Under the pieces are notes generated by a model. The model was not told the origin of the DNA. It worked only from the letters and a program-made list of their open reading frames with translations, and did not search any database. A DNA stretch of 64,000 nt from Defluviitalea phaphyphila (lineage in GTDB: Bacteria > Bacillota > Clostridia > Lachnospirales > Defluviitaleaceae), in assembly GCF_001466305.1 (NCBI RefSeq), contig NZ_JWID01000003.1, positions 162,067 to 226,066 on the forward strand, read 5' to 3'. Below, piece after piece: positions 18,148 through 28,282 of the stretch. Every line of letters begins with the position of its first letter. Position 1 is the first letter of the stretch. The position numbers and the translations under genes are program-made.

Positions 18148-19089
18148 TTAAGATAATGTGGCAACCATTACTGCTTTTATAGTGTGCATTCTATTTTCTG
18201 CTTCATCAAATACTACAGAAGCATCACTTTCAAAGACTTCTTCCGTTACTTCATTACCTTTTACTGCAGGAAGACAATGCATAAAAATAGTTGTATTTTT
18301 TTCTGTTTTCTTCATCAATGAAGTATTAACTTGATAAGGTTTTAAAAGTTTAATTCTTTCTTTTGCCTTTTCTTCTTCTCCCATAGAGCACCATACATCT
18401 GTATAAATTACATCTGCTCCAATCACTACAGAATTAACATCTTCTGTAATAGTAATTTTAGCTTCTGATTTTTCTGCGAATTTTTTACATTCTAAAACAA
18501 GTTCTTCTTTTGGCCATAAATTCTTAGGAGCAGCTATAGAAAAATCCATACCCATTTTTGAGGCTCCTATCATTAAACTATTGGCCATATTATTTCTTCC
18601 ATCTCCTACATAAACAAAACGAATACCTTTTAAATGCCCAAATTTTTCTTTTATTGTTAAAAAGTCAGCAAGAACTTGTGTTGGATGATAAAGATCCGTT
18701 AATCCATTCCAAACTGGAACTCCACTATATTTAGCTAATTTTTCTACTGTTTCTTGCTTAAATCCCCTAAATTGTATTCCATCAAACAATCTTCCTAATA
18801 CTCTTGCAGTATCTTCTATAGATTCTTTATGTCCTAATTGTATATCATCTTTTCCTAAATATTCTGGATGAGCCCCTTCATCAATACATCCTATTGTAAA
18901 AGCACATCTTGTTCTAGTTGAAGGTTTCTCAAAAATTAAAGCTATATTTTTTCCTTTTAGAAGTTCTCCTCGTATTCCCATTCTTTTTTTTCTTTTTAAA
19001 TCTTCTGCTAAATCTAATAAATATTCAATATCTTTAAAAGTAAAATCTTTTAAAGTTAATAAACTCCTGCCTTTTAAATTTATTCCCAT
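18148..19089 (-). CDS. argF: Ornithine carbamoyltransferase
   Basis: Forms citrulline from ornithine and carbamoyl phosphate. The 313-residue product has the carbamoyl-phosphate site '[11 protein letters not shown]' near residue 54, '[10 protein letters not shown]' near 137, and the ornithine site '[13 protein letters not shown]' near 270. The last is specific for OTCases over aspartate carbamoyltransferase. Being in an operon with argD, carA and carB, it is anabolic; no arcA or arcC is nearby. AAGGAGG precedes the ATG. Confidence 0.95.
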   Translation of the reverse strand: MGINLKGRSLLTLKDFTFKDIEYLLDLAEDLKRKKRMGIRGELLKGKNIALIFEKPSTRTRCAFTIGCIDEGAHPEYLGKDDIQLGHKESIEDTARVLGRLFDGIQFRGFKQETVEKLAKYSGVPVWNGLTDLYHPTQVLADFLTIKEKFGHLKGIRFVYVGDGRNNMANSLMIGASKMGMDFSIAAPKNLWPKEELVLECKKFAEKSEAKITITEDVNSVVIGADVIYTDVWCSMGEEEKAKERIKLLKPYQVNTSLMKKTEKNTTIFMHCLPAVKGNEVTEEVFESDASVVFDEAENRMHTIKAVMVATLS

Positions 19090-19134
19090 TATGTTCCTCC
19101 TTAAATAAACTATTATTTAAAATCTATTTTATAT

Positions 19135-22100
19135 TTACATATAGTAATCTAAAGTATCATAAGTTAAAGAATTTTTAGAATTATAAATTTTATAAGCTAA
19201 TATATAAGCTTTTATTGTATCTAATGAAGTAAAACATGGGATTTTCATTTGTTCTGCTGTAGTACGAATTTTAAATCCATTTTTACTTGGATCTCTTCCC
19301 TGAGTTGGAGTATTAAGAACAATAGATATTTCTTTATTTTTCATCATTTCATAAATTGTATCAAAATTATTTATTGAAATTATTTCTACTTCTATACCAC
19401 AATTTTTAAAATATTTTGCTGTTCCATCAGTTGCAATAATTTCAAATCCAAAATTTATAAAATCTTTTACTATTTTTAAAGCTTCTTCTCTATCTTTTTT
19501 TCGTAAAGATACAAAAACTTTACCTTTATTAGGAAATGTATATCCTGCTCCACTAAAAGCTTTGAACAATGCTTTGTCATAAACAGAATCTACTCCTAAT
19601 ACTTCGCCTGTGGATTTCATTTCAGGAGTTAAGGCAACATCTACATTATGAAGCTTTTGAAATGAAAATACAGGAGCTTTAACAGCAATTAAATTGGTTG
19701 ATTTATAAAGACCAACTCCATATCCTTGATCTATTATTTTTTCTCCTAAAATAACTTTTATTGCCACTTTAACCATGGGTATTTTGGTTACTTTACTTAA
19801 AATAGGCACTGTTCTAGAAGCTCTTGGATTAACTTCTATTACATATACTTTTTCATCTTTTACTACAAATTGTATGTTCATAAGTCCTATTACTTGTAAA
19901 GCTTTAGCTATTTTTTTAGTGTATAAAATTATAGTATCAATAACTTCTTTAGAAAGAGTTTGAGATGGATATACACAAATACTATCGCCAGAATGAACTC
20001 CTGTTCTTTCAATATGTTCCATGATTCCTGGAATAAGTATATCTTCTTTATCTGAAATAGCATCTACTTCTACTTCTTTTCCTTCTATATATTGGTCAAT
20101 TAAAATAGGATGTTCTGTTGAAATAGAAGCTGCTTCTTTTACATATTCTATTAATTCTTCTTCTGAATACACTACTTGCATAGCTCTTCCACCAATAACA
20201 TATGAAGGCCTAACTAATACCGGATATCCTATTTCTTTTGCAGCATTTATAGCTTCATCCATATTAGTTACTGCACATCCTTTAGGTTGTGGAATATTAA
20301 TTTCACGAAGTAATTCTTCAAAAAGTTTTCTATCTTCAGCCATATTTATAGAATCTACCGATGTTCCTAATATTTGTACTCCTCTTTTTAAAAGCTTTGG
20401 TGCTAAATTAATTGCTGTTTGTCCTCCAAATTGCACAATAACTCCCTTAGGCATTTCTTTTCTAATAACATTATAAACATCTTCAATATATAAAGGCTCA
20501 AAGTAAAGTTTTCCTGCAGTATCAAAATCTGTACTTACAGTTTCAGGATTATTATTAATAATTATAGATTGATAACCAGCTTCTTCAATAGCCCAAACTG
20601 CATGAACAGAACAATAATCAAATTCTATTCCTTGTCCTATTCTTATAGGTCCAGAACCTATAACAATAATCTTTTCCTTCTTACTTATTATATTTTCATC
20701 TTCTTGTTCATAAGTGGAATAATAATAAGGAGTATTTGATTCAAATTCAGCCGAACAAGTGTCAACCATTTTGTATACTGGATACATATTGTGAGCTCTT
20801 CTTAAAGTATCTAACATGGAAATAGGTTGTTTTGATAATGATTGAATTTCTATATCAGTAAATCCCATCTCTTCTGCTTCTTTTAATAATTCTGCAGTTA
20901 ATGGTTCTTTAGAAAGTTTTTTCTCAAGTTCTATTATATGATTTATTTTATGTAAAAACCATTTATCAATCTTTGTTATATCATAAATAATATCAATATT
21001 TATTCCTCTTCTTAAAGCTTCAGCTACTACAAAAATTCTTTGATCATCTGGAATATTTAACTTATCTTTTATTTTTTCATCAGGTAGTTTTGCTAAATCT
21101 TCTCTTCTTAATCCTGTATCTTTTCCTTCTAATGAAATAACAGCTTTTAAAAAAGAACTTTCAAAATTTCTATCAATTGCCATAACTTCTCCTGTAGCTT
21201 TCATTTGTGTTCCTAATAACCTATCCGCATAACTAAACTTATCAAAAGGCCATTTAGGAATTTTAGTTACTACATAATCTAAAGTAGGTTCAAAAGAAGC
21301 TTTAGTTTTTCCTGTAACATAATTGGGGATTTCATGCAAGTGTAATCCTATGGCAATTTTAGCTGCAATTTTAGCAATAGGATATCCAGCAGCTTTTGAA
21401 GCTAAAGCGGAAGACCTACTTACTCTAGGATTTACTTCTATTACTACATACTCCATACTATTTGGGTTAAGGGCAAACTGTACATTACAACCTCCTTCTA
21501 TCTTAAGAGCACGAATAATTTTAATAGCAGAACTTCTTAGCATATGTACCTCTTCGTCTCTTAATGTTTGACAAGGAGCTACAACAATACTATCTCCTGT
21601 ATGAATTCCTACAGGGTCTATATTTTCCATATTACATACAATAATACAAGTATCATTACTATCTCGCATAACTTCATATTCTATTTCTTTCCATCCAGCA
21701 ACACTTTGTTCTAAGAGGGCTTGATGAATCCTACTATGCATTAATCCTTTATAGAGAATTTTCTCTAATTCTTCCATATTATTAGCAATTCCTCCACCAG
21801 TCCCTCCTAAAGTATATGCCGGCCTTACTATTATAGGAAAACCTATTTCTTTTGCAAATTTTACTCCTTCCTCTATAGAAGATACTATTTTACTTTTTGG
21901 AATAGGCTCTCCTATAGCTTGCATTAATTCTTTAAACTTTTCTCTATCTTCTGCATTTTGAATAGCATCTAAAGATGTTCCTAAAAGTTTTACATTATAT
22001 TTATCTAATATTTGTGCTTCTTTTAATTCTACAGCAAGATTTAACCCTGTTTGTCCTCCTAAAGTAGGAAGCAGACCATCAGGTCTTTCTTTATCAATAA

Positions 22101-22329
22101 TATAAGAAAGAGCTTCTATATTTAAAGGCTGTATATATACCTTATCAGCTATATTTTCATCAGTCATAATAGTGGCAGGATTACTATTTACTAAAACAAC
22201 TTCTATTCCTTCTTCTTTTAATGCTTTACAAGCTTGAGTCCCTGCATAATCAAATTCTGCGGCTTGACCAATAATAATAGGACCTGAACCAATTACTAAT
22301 ACTTTTTTTATGTCTTTATTCTTAGGCAT
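19135..22329 (-). CDS. carB: Carbamoyl-phosphate synthase large subunit
   Basis: Makes carbamoyl phosphate from bicarbonate, ammonia and two ATP. The 1064-residue product shows two homologous ATP-grasp halves, each starting with a Rossmann-like motif ('[19 protein letters not shown]' near residue 11; '[18 protein letters not shown]' near 555) and containing '[12 protein letters not shown]' or '[12 protein letters not shown]'. The C-terminal 130 residues form the MGS-like regulatory domain. It overlaps carA by 8 bases; GGAGGG supports its ATG. Confidence 0.97.
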   Translation of the reverse strand: MPKNKDIKKVLVIGSGPIIIGQAAEFDYAGTQACKALKEEGIEVVLVNSNPATIMTDENIADKVYIQPLNIEALSYIIDKERPDGLLPTLGGQTGLNLAVELKEAQILDKYNVKLLGTSLDAIQNAEDREKFKELMQAIGEPIPKSKIVSSIEEGVKFAKEIGFPIIVRPAYTLGGTGGGIANNMEELEKILYKGLMHSRIHQALLEQSVAGWKEIEYEVMRDSNDTCIIVCNMENIDPVGIHTGDSIVVAPCQTLRDEEVHMLRSSAIKIIRALKIEGGCNVQFALNPNSMEYVVIEVNPRVSRSSALASKAAGYPIAKIAAKIAIGLHLHEIPNYVTGKTKASFEPTLDYVVTKIPKWPFDKFSYADRLLGTQMKATGEVMAIDRNFESSFLKAVISLEGKDTGLRREDLAKLPDEKIKDKLNIPDDQRIFVVAEALRRGINIDIIYDITKIDKWFLHKINHIIELEKKLSKEPLTAELLKEAEEMGFTDIEIQSLSKQPISMLDTLRRAHNMYPVYKMVDTCSAEFESNTPYYYSTYEQEDENIISKKEKIIVIGSGPIRIGQGIEFDYCSVHAVWAIEEAGYQSIIINNNPETVSTDFDTAGKLYFEPLYIEDVYNVIRKEMPKGVIVQFGGQTAINLAPKLLKRGVQILGTSVDSINMAEDRKLFEELLREINIPQPKGCAVTNMDEAINAAKEIGYPVLVRPSYVIGGRAMQVVYSEEELIEYVKEAASISTEHPILIDQYIEGKEVEVDAISDKEDILIPGIMEHIERTGVHSGDSICVYPSQTLSKEVIDTIILYTKKIAKALQVIGLMNIQFVVKDEKVYVIEVNPRASRTVPILSKVTKIPMVKVAIKVILGEKIIDQGYGVGLYKSTNLIAVKAPVFSFQKLHNVDVALTPEMKSTGEVLGVDSVYDKALFKAFSGAGYTFPNKGKVFVSLRKKDREEALKIVKDFINFGFEIIATDGTAKYFKNCGIEVEIISINNFDTIYEMMKNKEISIVLNTPTQGRDPSKNGFKIRTTAEQMKIPCFTSLDTIKAYILAYKIYNSKNSLTYDTLDYYM

Positions 22330-23389
22330 TGTCTCCCTCCTCTACTAAATCAACCCAATGTTTTAAAATTATACTGGCATCATTAGGACCTGGCCCTGCT
22401 TCAGGATGAAATTGAACCGCATTAATATTTAATCCTTTATTGCAAAATCCTTCTACGGTAGAATCATTTATATTAATATGAGTTATTTCTATTTCTTTTG
22501 TGATACTATCTTTTACAGCATATCCATGATTTTGAGCGGTTATCATAATTTTATTAGTTCTTAAATCTAATACTGGATGATTTCCTCCTCTATGCCCAAA
22601 TTTCATTTTATAAGTATCTCCTCCTAAAGCTAAAGCAAGAATTTGATGCCCTAAGCATATTCCAAATAATGGGATTTTGCCTATTAATTTTTCAGCTGTA
22701 TTAATGGCAACTTTTACATCTTTAGGATCTCCAGGGCCATTAGAAAATAAAACAGCATCTAAATTATAAGAAAGAATTTTTTCATAAGATGTATCCCATG
22801 GGAATATGGTAAGAGAACATCCAAGATTTTTTAATTGTTTTTCTATACCTTTTTTTAATCCTAAATCAATTATTCCTATATGTTTACCCTTCCCTTTTAT
22901 ATTTTTTATATCTTTTATAGATACATTAGATACAATATTTTTAGGAAATGAATATTCTTTTAATTGTTTTTTTATGTTATCATCTATTTTTTCTGTTGTT
23001 AAAACACAATTCATAGTACCTTGATTCCTAATTTTTTTAGTAAGCATTCTGGTATCAACATTAGAAATAGCAAATATTCCTTCTTTTTTTAAATAATCTG
23101 ATAAATTTTCTTCGCTTTTCCAATTACTATCATGTTTAGAATATTCTTTAACCACAAATCCTCTAACTTGTATTTTATTTGATTCAACATCTTCTTTGTT
23201 AACCCCATAATTACCTATAAGGGGATAAGTCATTACTACTATTTGCCCTGCATAAGAAGGATCTGTAAGAATTTCTTGATATCCTGACATAGATGTATTA
23301 AAAACAATTTCTCCAAATACCGTTTTATTTGCTCCAAAGGCTTTACCTTTAAAAACTGTTCCATCCTCTAGTAATATATATGCGTCCAT
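22322..23389 (-). CDS. carA: Carbamoyl-phosphate synthase small subunit (glutaminase)
   Basis: Supplies ammonia from glutamine to CarB. The 355-residue product has the CPSase small-chain N-terminal domain ('[20 protein letters not shown]') and a class I amidotransferase domain with the nucleophile Cys in '[16 protein letters not shown]' near residue 243 and His-Glu in '[13 protein letters not shown]' near 328. It starts 2 bases after the argD stop. The single car operon sits with arginine genes, so it probably serves both arginine and pyrimidine synthesis. Confidence 0.97.
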   Translation of the reverse strand: MDAYILLEDGTVFKGKAFGANKTVFGEIVFNTSMSGYQEILTDPSYAGQIVVMTYPLIGNYGVNKEDVESNKIQVRGFVVKEYSKHDSNWKSEENLSDYLKKEGIFAISNVDTRMLTKKIRNQGTMNCVLTTEKIDDNIKKQLKEYSFPKNIVSNVSIKDIKNIKGKGKHIGIIDLGLKKGIEKQLKNLGCSLTIFPWDTSYEKILSYNLDAVLFSNGPGDPKDVKVAINTAEKLIGKIPLFGICLGHQILALALGGDTYKMKFGHRGGNHPVLDLRTNKIMITAQNHGYAVKDSITKEIEITHININDSTVEGFCNKGLNINAVQFHPEAGPGPNDASIILKHWVDLVEEGDNA

Positions 23390-23391
23390 TT

Positions 23392-24582
23392 TTAAACCCC
23401 CTTTAAAACTTCCTCAAGTATATCTATTGCTTCATTTATTTCATTTTCTTTTATTATAAGAGGGGGAACGAATCTAATAACATTCGACCCTGCTCCTACA
23501 AGTAATAACCCTTTTTCAATACAAGATTTAATAATATCTCCTATAGGAATGGATAATTCAATACCTTGCATCAATCCTATTCCTCTAACATCTATAATTA
23601 TGTTAAATTTTTCTTTTAAATTTAAAAGTTTTTCTCTTAAATATTTTCCTTGTTCTTTTACATTTTTTAATATATTATCATTAATTAAAGTATTTAAAAC
23701 TATTTTAGCTGCTGTACATGCTGCTGGATTTCCTCCAAAGGTAGAGGCATGGTCTCCTGGTTGAAATACAGAAGAACATTTTTTATTTGCCATCATAGCT
23801 CCAATAGGAAATCCTCCTCCTAATCCTTTAGCAAGACAAATTACATCTGGAAATACTTCATAAGCTTCATAAGCAAACAAATAACCTGTACGACCTATTC
23901 CACATTGAACTTCATCATACATAAGCAAAATATTTTTTTCATCACAAAGTTCTCGTATATTCTTTAAAAATTCTTTATCAGCTGGTCTTATTCCGCCTTC
24001 TCCTTGAATAGGTTCAAGAAGAATAGCACAAGTTTTATTAGAAATTATTTTTTTAACTGATTCAAAATTATTATACTCAGCATATAATATTCCATCTAAA
24101 AGAGGATTTAAATCCTTTTGATATTTACTTTGTCCTGTTGCTGTAATAGCTCCCATAGTCCTTCCATGAAATGATTGTTTCATAGTTATTATTTCATAAC
24201 AATCTTCGCCATGAAATTTTTTACCGTATTTTCTTGCTAATTTTATAGCACTTTCTACAGCTTCTGCTCCACTATTACAAAAGAAAACCTTGTCGAAAAT
24301 ACTATTTTTTATTAAAATTTCTGCTGCTTCAATATTAGGAATATTCCAATATAGATTAGAACAATGTATTAAATTTTTCATCTGATTATAAAGAGCATTT
24401 ATTAAGGTTTGATTTTTATATCCTAAACTATTAACGGCAATTCCTGAAACAAAATCTAAATATTTTTTACCATCAATATCTTTTAAATATACTCCTTCCC
24501 CATCGGATAATGTTATAGGAAATCTATTATATGTATTCATAATTACATTTTTACCTCGTTCTATCCATTTATCTTGTGCCAT
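23392..24582 (-). CDS. argD: Acetylornithine aminotransferase
   Basis: PLP-dependent transamination of N-acetylglutamate semialdehyde to N-acetylornithine. The 396-residue class III aminotransferase has 'CNSGAEAVESAIKLARKYG', 'FHGRTMGAITATG', 'LLMYDEVQCGIGRTG', the PLP Lys in 'ICLAKGLGGGFPIGA' near residue 248, and 'ASTFGGNPAACTAA'. The ATG at 24582 is chosen, with GAGGAG upstream; a GTG three codons earlier lies in the Shine-Dalgarno. First gene of argD-carA-carB-argF. Confidence 0.93.
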   Translation of the reverse strand: MAQDKWIERGKNVIMNTYNRFPITLSDGEGVYLKDIDGKKYLDFVSGIAVNSLGYKNQTLINALYNQMKNLIHCSNLYWNIPNIEAAEILIKNSIFDKVFFCNSGAEAVESAIKLARKYGKKFHGEDCYEIITMKQSFHGRTMGAITATGQSKYQKDLNPLLDGILYAEYNNFESVKKIISNKTCAILLEPIQGEGGIRPADKEFLKNIRELCDEKNILLMYDEVQCGIGRTGYLFAYEAYEVFPDVICLAKGLGGGFPIGAMMANKKCSSVFQPGDHASTFGGNPAACTAAKIVLNTLINDNILKNVKEQGKYLREKLLNLKEKFNIIIDVRGIGLMQGIELSIPIGDIIKSCIEKGLLLVGAGSNVIRFVPPLIIKENEINEAIDILEEVLKGV

Positions 24583-24636
24583 ATATATCACTCCTCTATA
24601 TTAACTTAAATTCAATACCTTTTATATCTTTTTATA

Positions 24637-24710
24637 ATTATACATCTATTTGTTTTTTTATGCAATAATTATCCTTTAATTCTTTTGAAAATCATAATTA
24701 TTATGCATAA
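24637..24710 (-). promoter_or_regulatory. argD promoter with ArgR-like half-sites
   Basis: On the minus strand TTGCAT (24660-24665), 17 bases, TATAAT (24637-24642). The -35 lies within a TTTATGCAA half-site; a second element, TTATGCATAA (24701-24710), lies about 40 bases upstream in imperfect inverted orientation. The same TTGCAT-17-TATAAT plus ATGCAA design occurs at both arg promoters near 29.6 kb, which supports a shared arginine repressor. Confidence 0.65.
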
Positions 24711-24714
24711 ATAT

Positions 24715-24742
24715 AAAGACCTGTGAAAACTCACAGGCCTTT
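24715..24742 (-). terminator. Terminator after the HD-domain gene
   Basis: Stem CCTGTGA/TCACAGG, with flanking AAAG/CTTT, a 4-base loop and a T-rich exit on the minus strand, 7 bases past the stop. Confidence 0.75.
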
Positions 24743-24748
24743 ATAAAT

Positions 24749-25315
24749 TTATATTAAACTTTCTCCTATTTTATTTAATTCTTTTTCTCTTTCTACTAAT
24801 GCTTCTATCACTGTTTTTATATGCTCATCCATTTCTACTCCTAATTCTTTAGCCCCTTGTTTTACAATTTCTCTATCTACTCCTCTTGCAAAAGCTTTAT
24901 CTTTTAATTTTTTCTTAATTGATTTTACTTTTATGCCTTCAAAACTTTTATTAGGTCTAACTAATATGTATGCTATTATAAAACTAGACAACTCATCTAC
25001 TGCATAAAGCACTTTAGCTAAAAGAGTCTCTCTTGGCGTATTAGTATTATCGGCATGTCCTTTTACAGCATTTATAATATCTTCTGGATATCCTTTTTCT
25101 TTAAGGATCTCTACTCCTTTTAGAGGATGTTCTTTAGGATACATTTCATAATCTAGATCATGAATAAGACCGGTAATTCCCCAATATTCTACATCTTCAT
25201 TATATTTTTTGGCATATCCTCGCATAGCAGCTTCTACAGCTAAAGCATGCTTTATTAAACTACGAGATTTGGTATATTCCATTAATAAATTTAAAGCTTC
25301 TTCTCTTGTAACCAT
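24749..25315 (-). CDS. HD-domain protein (HDIG type)
   Basis: A 188-residue protein with an HD metal-dependent phosphohydrolase fold: 'LIKHALAVEAAMRGYA' (His), 'GLIHDLDYEMYP' (His-Asp) near residue 52, 'HPLKGVEIL' and 'GHADNTNTPRE'. Such proteins hydrolyse nucleotides or related phosphoesters; the substrate is unknown. The ATG at 25315 is preferred, because the earlier ATG overlaps the GGAG site. It has its own terminator and is divergent from the patatin-like gene. Confidence 0.85.
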   Translation of the reverse strand: MVTREEALNLLMEYTKSRSLIKHALAVEAAMRGYAKKYNEDVEYWGITGLIHDLDYEMYPKEHPLKGVEILKEKGYPEDIINAVKGHADNTNTPRETLLAKVLYAVDELSSFIIAYILVRPNKSFEGIKVKSIKKKLKDKAFARGVDREIVKQGAKELGVEMDEHIKTVIEALVEREKELNKIGESLI

Positions 25316-25393
25316 AAATATCATCTCCTTTTATATTTAATTAAAAATTTAATTATTTTTTTTTAATATGTCAATATTTTTTAAGCTAAATAC

Positions 25394-25422
25394 TTGACAA
25401 TTTTTAAAAATATATTTATTAT
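25394..25422 (+). promoter_or_regulatory. Promoter of the patatin-like gene
   Basis: TTGACA, 17 bases, TATTAT; a consensus -35. It lies about 35 bases upstream of the ATG. Confidence 0.7.
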
Positions 25423-25456
25423 TACAAATTGTTACAATATTTTAGGAGGTAAGCCT

Positions 25457-26323
25457 ATGAAAAAAATTGGGTTGGTATTAGAAGGAGGAGGAATGCGTGG
25501 CTTATATACTTCAGGAGTGCTAGATTTTTTCATTGATAATAACATATATTTCTCATATATAATAGGAGTTTCTACCGGAGCTTGTAATGCTATTTCGTAT
25601 ATTTTAAAACAAAAAGAAAAAAGCAAAGATATAAATGCTAATTATGTTAGAGATAAAAAATATATTAGTTTTAAAAATTTAATTAAAGATAAGGAACTTT
25701 TTGAAACTAAATTTCTTTTTGAAGATATTTCTAATAAATTATGCCCTTTTGATTATAATGCTTTTTATAATTCAAAAGAAACAGTTGTTGTATGTACAAC
25801 TAATTGTAATACTGGTAAACCTATGTATTTTTATAAAAATAAATCTGATAAATTTTTTGAAGCTATTAAAGCATCTATGAGCCTTCCATTTGTAAATAAA
25901 ATAGTTAATTTAAATGGATATCCTCTATTAGATGGTGGAATTACAGATGCTATTCCTATTAAAAAATCTATATTTGACGGCAACAGTAAAAATGTAATTA
26001 TTCTTACTAGACACAGAGGATATAGAAAAAATCCTACTGAAATAAAAAAAATAGCAGATAAATTTTATCCCCAATATCCAAAATTAATAGAAGCACTTTG
26101 TAATCGTCATATTATGTATAATAAAACATTAGAATATATTAGGATGCTAGAAAGAATAGGAAAAGTGTTTATTATCGCTCCGTCTGAACCTTTAAAAGTA
26201 AACAAAATAGATAGAAATCCTAAAAAACTTGCTGATTTATATAAAAAAGGTTATAAAGATGCTGAAAAAATATATTTTAAATTAAGTCAATGGTTAAAAA
26301 AACAGATAGAACTATTAAGTTAA
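25457..26323 (+). CDS. Patatin-like phospholipase
   Basis: A 288-residue predicted acyl hydrolase with the patatin Ser-Asp dyad: oxyanion loop 'EGGGMRGLYTSGVLDF' near residue 9, nucleophile Ser in 'GVSTGACNA' near 40, and the Asp in 'LLDGGITDAIPI' near 158. No signal peptide or membrane segment is visible, so it is probably cytoplasmic. It resembles the YjjU/RssA-like bacterial group. AGGAGG 7 bases upstream fixes the ATG at 25457. The physiological substrate is unknown. Confidence 0.88.
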   Translation: MKKIGLVLEGGGMRGLYTSGVLDFFIDNNIYFSYIIGVSTGACNAISYILKQKEKSKDINANYVRDKKYISFKNLIKDKELFETKFLFEDISNKLCPFDYNAFYNSKETVVVCTTNCNTGKPMYFYKNKSDKFFEAIKASMSLPFVNKIVNLNGYPLLDGGITDAIPIKKSIFDGNSKNVIILTRHRGYRKNPTEIKKIADKFYPQYPKLIEALCNRHIMYNKTLEYIRMLERIGKVFIIAPSEPLKVNKIDRNPKKLADLYKKGYKDAEKIYFKLSQWLKKQIELLS

Positions 26324-26339
26324 ATAGTTCTATCTGTTT
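26300..26339. terminator. Bidirectional terminator between patatin-like and cation efflux genes
   Basis: A 17-bp stem, AAACAGATAGAACTATT with AATAGTTCTATCTGTTT, loop 6. It has a T7 exit on the minus strand and a T-rich exit on the plus strand. The stem includes the patatin-like gene's stop codon; the convergent efflux gene stops 6 bases further on. Confidence 0.88.
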
Positions 26340-26345
26340 AATATA

Positions 26346-27269
26346 TTATTTTTCTAACATATCTTCTGTTAATCCAAAACTCTCATCGTGTTCTACATTC
26401 CCTATAGGTTCAACATGAACTATAACATCATATACATTTTCTACATTTTCTTTTATACTTTTTTCTACTTCCATTGCTATTTTATGTCCATCTAATACAT
26501 TCAAATTTCCATCTACTTCAATATCTGTGTCCACAATATAAAAATTAGCAAGTTTTCTTACTCTTGTACGATGAGGATTATAGGCTCCTTTTATAGAATC
26601 AATAGCTCTAAATATTTCTTCATATATTGTCGTATCTTCAACTCCATCCATTAACTCTATATTTGTTTCTATAACTATATCATAAGCTACTTTTATAATC
26701 CATAAACTTATAATAGTTGCTGTTATAGAATCTAATATTGGAAGATTAAACCAAAATGTAAACATAAGACCAACTAATACACTACTTGAAATAATAATAT
26801 CATTTCTCATATTTTGCCCATTAGCTATAAGCATAGAACTATTTGTTTTCTTCCCTACTCTATATTGATAAAAAGCTAAAAATATTTTACCAATAATAGA
26901 AATAATAGTTATATATATGGATATATTAGAAGGCACTTCTATAGTTTTTTTAAAAAATATCTTACTTATTGAATTCATAAAAAGTTGCGCTCCTGCGAAA
27001 AAAATAATAAAAGCTAGTATAATAGTTGCTATTGTTTCTGCTCTATGATGACCATAGGCATGTTCTCTATCCGGTGGCTTTGATATTATTTTAGCAGCAA
27101 ATAAAGTAATAATACTTATTACAATATCGGTAGATGAATCTATTCCATCACCTATTAATGCCATACTTCTTGAAATTATTCCAAATATTATTTTAAGTAA
27201 AGCTAATATACTGTTTCCTATAATTCCAACCCAGGAAGCTTTCGTAATTTCTTTTTTTCTATCTTGCAT
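26346..27269 (-). CDS. Cation diffusion facilitator family transporter
   Basis: A 307-residue metal/H+ antiporter with six membrane segments and a C-terminal cytoplasmic dimerisation domain (about 210-290). The membrane metal site reads D-x3-D in segment 2 ('GDGIDSSTDIV') and N-x3-D in segment 5 ('NMRNDIIIS'). The His that marks zinc transporters is replaced by Asn, so the substrate may be Mn or Fe rather than Zn. 'PPDREHAYGHHRAETIA' is the usual loop after segment 2. No metal-responsive regulator is adjacent. Confidence 0.9.
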   Translation of the reverse strand: MQDRKKEITKASWVGIIGNSILALLKIIFGIISRSMALIGDGIDSSTDIVISIITLFAAKIISKPPDREHAYGHHRAETIATIILAFIIFFAGAQLFMNSISKIFFKKTIEVPSNISIYITIISIIGKIFLAFYQYRVGKKTNSSMLIANGQNMRNDIIISSSVLVGLMFTFWFNLPILDSITATIISLWIIKVAYDIVIETNIELMDGVEDTTIYEEIFRAIDSIKGAYNPHRTRVRKLANFYIVDTDIEVDGNLNVLDGHKIAMEVEKSIKENVENVYDVIVHVEPIGNVEHDESFGLTEDMLEK

Positions 27270-27379
27270 TATATAACTCCTTTTTTAATTATATACATAT
27301 TTTTATACATATAGCTATTATAATACAAAAAATTAAAATCAAAGTAAATATAAATAAAAAAAAAATTTATTCTTTTAAT

Positions 27380-27404
27380 AAAAAAAGTGCGTCTTATACG
27401 CACT
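27380..27404 (-). terminator. Terminator of argJ-argB
   Basis: Stem AGTGCGT/ACGCACT with a 5-base loop and T-rich exit on the minus strand, 6 bases beyond the argB stop. Confidence 0.85.
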
Positions 27405-27410
27405 CTTCCT

Positions 27411-28271
27411 TTATTTTTCAATCATAGTTCCTACACCTTTTTGAGTAAATATTTCAAGAAGTAAACAATGCTCTACCCTACCATCTAATATATGAACTGT
27501 TTCTACTCCTTCTTTTACTCCTTGTACACAACATTCTACTTTTGGAAGCATTCCTCCAGATATAATTCCGTTTTTAATATATTTATCAACTTCATTTATA
27601 GAGAGCCTAGAAATAATAGAAGAACTATCAGATACATCTTTTAGTACTCCTTCTACATCCGTTAGAAATACAAGTTTTTGAGCTTTTAAAGCTCCAGCTA
27701 CTGCTACTGCAGCATAGTCTGCATTTATATTGTAAGAATTACCATTTTTATCAATGCCTATGGGAGCAACTACTGGTATGAAATCTGTTGCAATAAGTGT
27801 TTTAATTAATTTTGTATTAACATTTACTACTTCTCCCACAAAGCCAACATCTATTCCATTAACCATCTTTTTTTCTACTTGTAAAGTGGCACCATCTTTA
27901 CCGCTAATGCCTACTGCATTAATTCCTTGATTTTGAATATGACTTACTATACTTTTATTAACTTTCCCTGCTAAAACCATTTCTACTATTTCCATAGTTT
28001 CTTTATCTGTAACCCTAAGACCATTTATAAATTCAGACTTTTTATTCATTTTTTCTAAAGTCTTATTTATTTCTGGTCCTCCTCCATGAACAATTACAGG
28101 ATTGATTCCAACTAATTTCATCAAAATAATATCTTGCATTACTGTTTCTTTAATTTTTTCATCAATCATAGCACTTCCGCCATATTTTATTACCACTGTT
28201 TTCCCATAAAACTCTTTAATATATGGAAGTGCTTCTATTAATATTTTTGCTTTTTCAATATACTGATTCAT
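27411..28271 (-). CDS. argB: Acetylglutamate kinase
   Basis: Phosphorylates N-acetylglutamate, the second step of ornithine synthesis. The 286-residue amino-acid-kinase-fold protein has 'VVIKYGGSAM' near residue 26, 'IVHGGGPEINKTLEK' near 60, 'LRVTDKETMEIVEM' (typical of the arginine-sensitive form), 'NINADYAAVAVAGALKAQK' and 'ISGGMLPKVECC'. It starts 11 bases after argJ. AGGAGG precedes the ATG. Confidence 0.96.
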   Translation of the reverse strand: MNQYIEKAKILIEALPYIKEFYGKTVVIKYGGSAMIDEKIKETVMQDIILMKLVGINPVIVHGGGPEINKTLEKMNKKSEFINGLRVTDKETMEIVEMVLAGKVNKSIVSHIQNQGINAVGISGKDGATLQVEKKMVNGIDVGFVGEVVNVNTKLIKTLIATDFIPVVAPIGIDKNGNSYNINADYAAVAVAGALKAQKLVFLTDVEGVLKDVSDSSSIISRLSINEVDKYIKNGIISGGMLPKVECCVQGVKEGVETVHILDGRVEHCLLLEIFTQKGVGTMIEK

Positions 28272-28282
28272 TTAATTCCTCC

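Noticed and set aside
20021..20476. 151-codon open frame on the plus strand inside carB
   Set aside because: It is antisense to a fully conserved enzyme, has no ribosome site and no recognisable motif. Long antisense frames are common where the sense strand is AT-rich.
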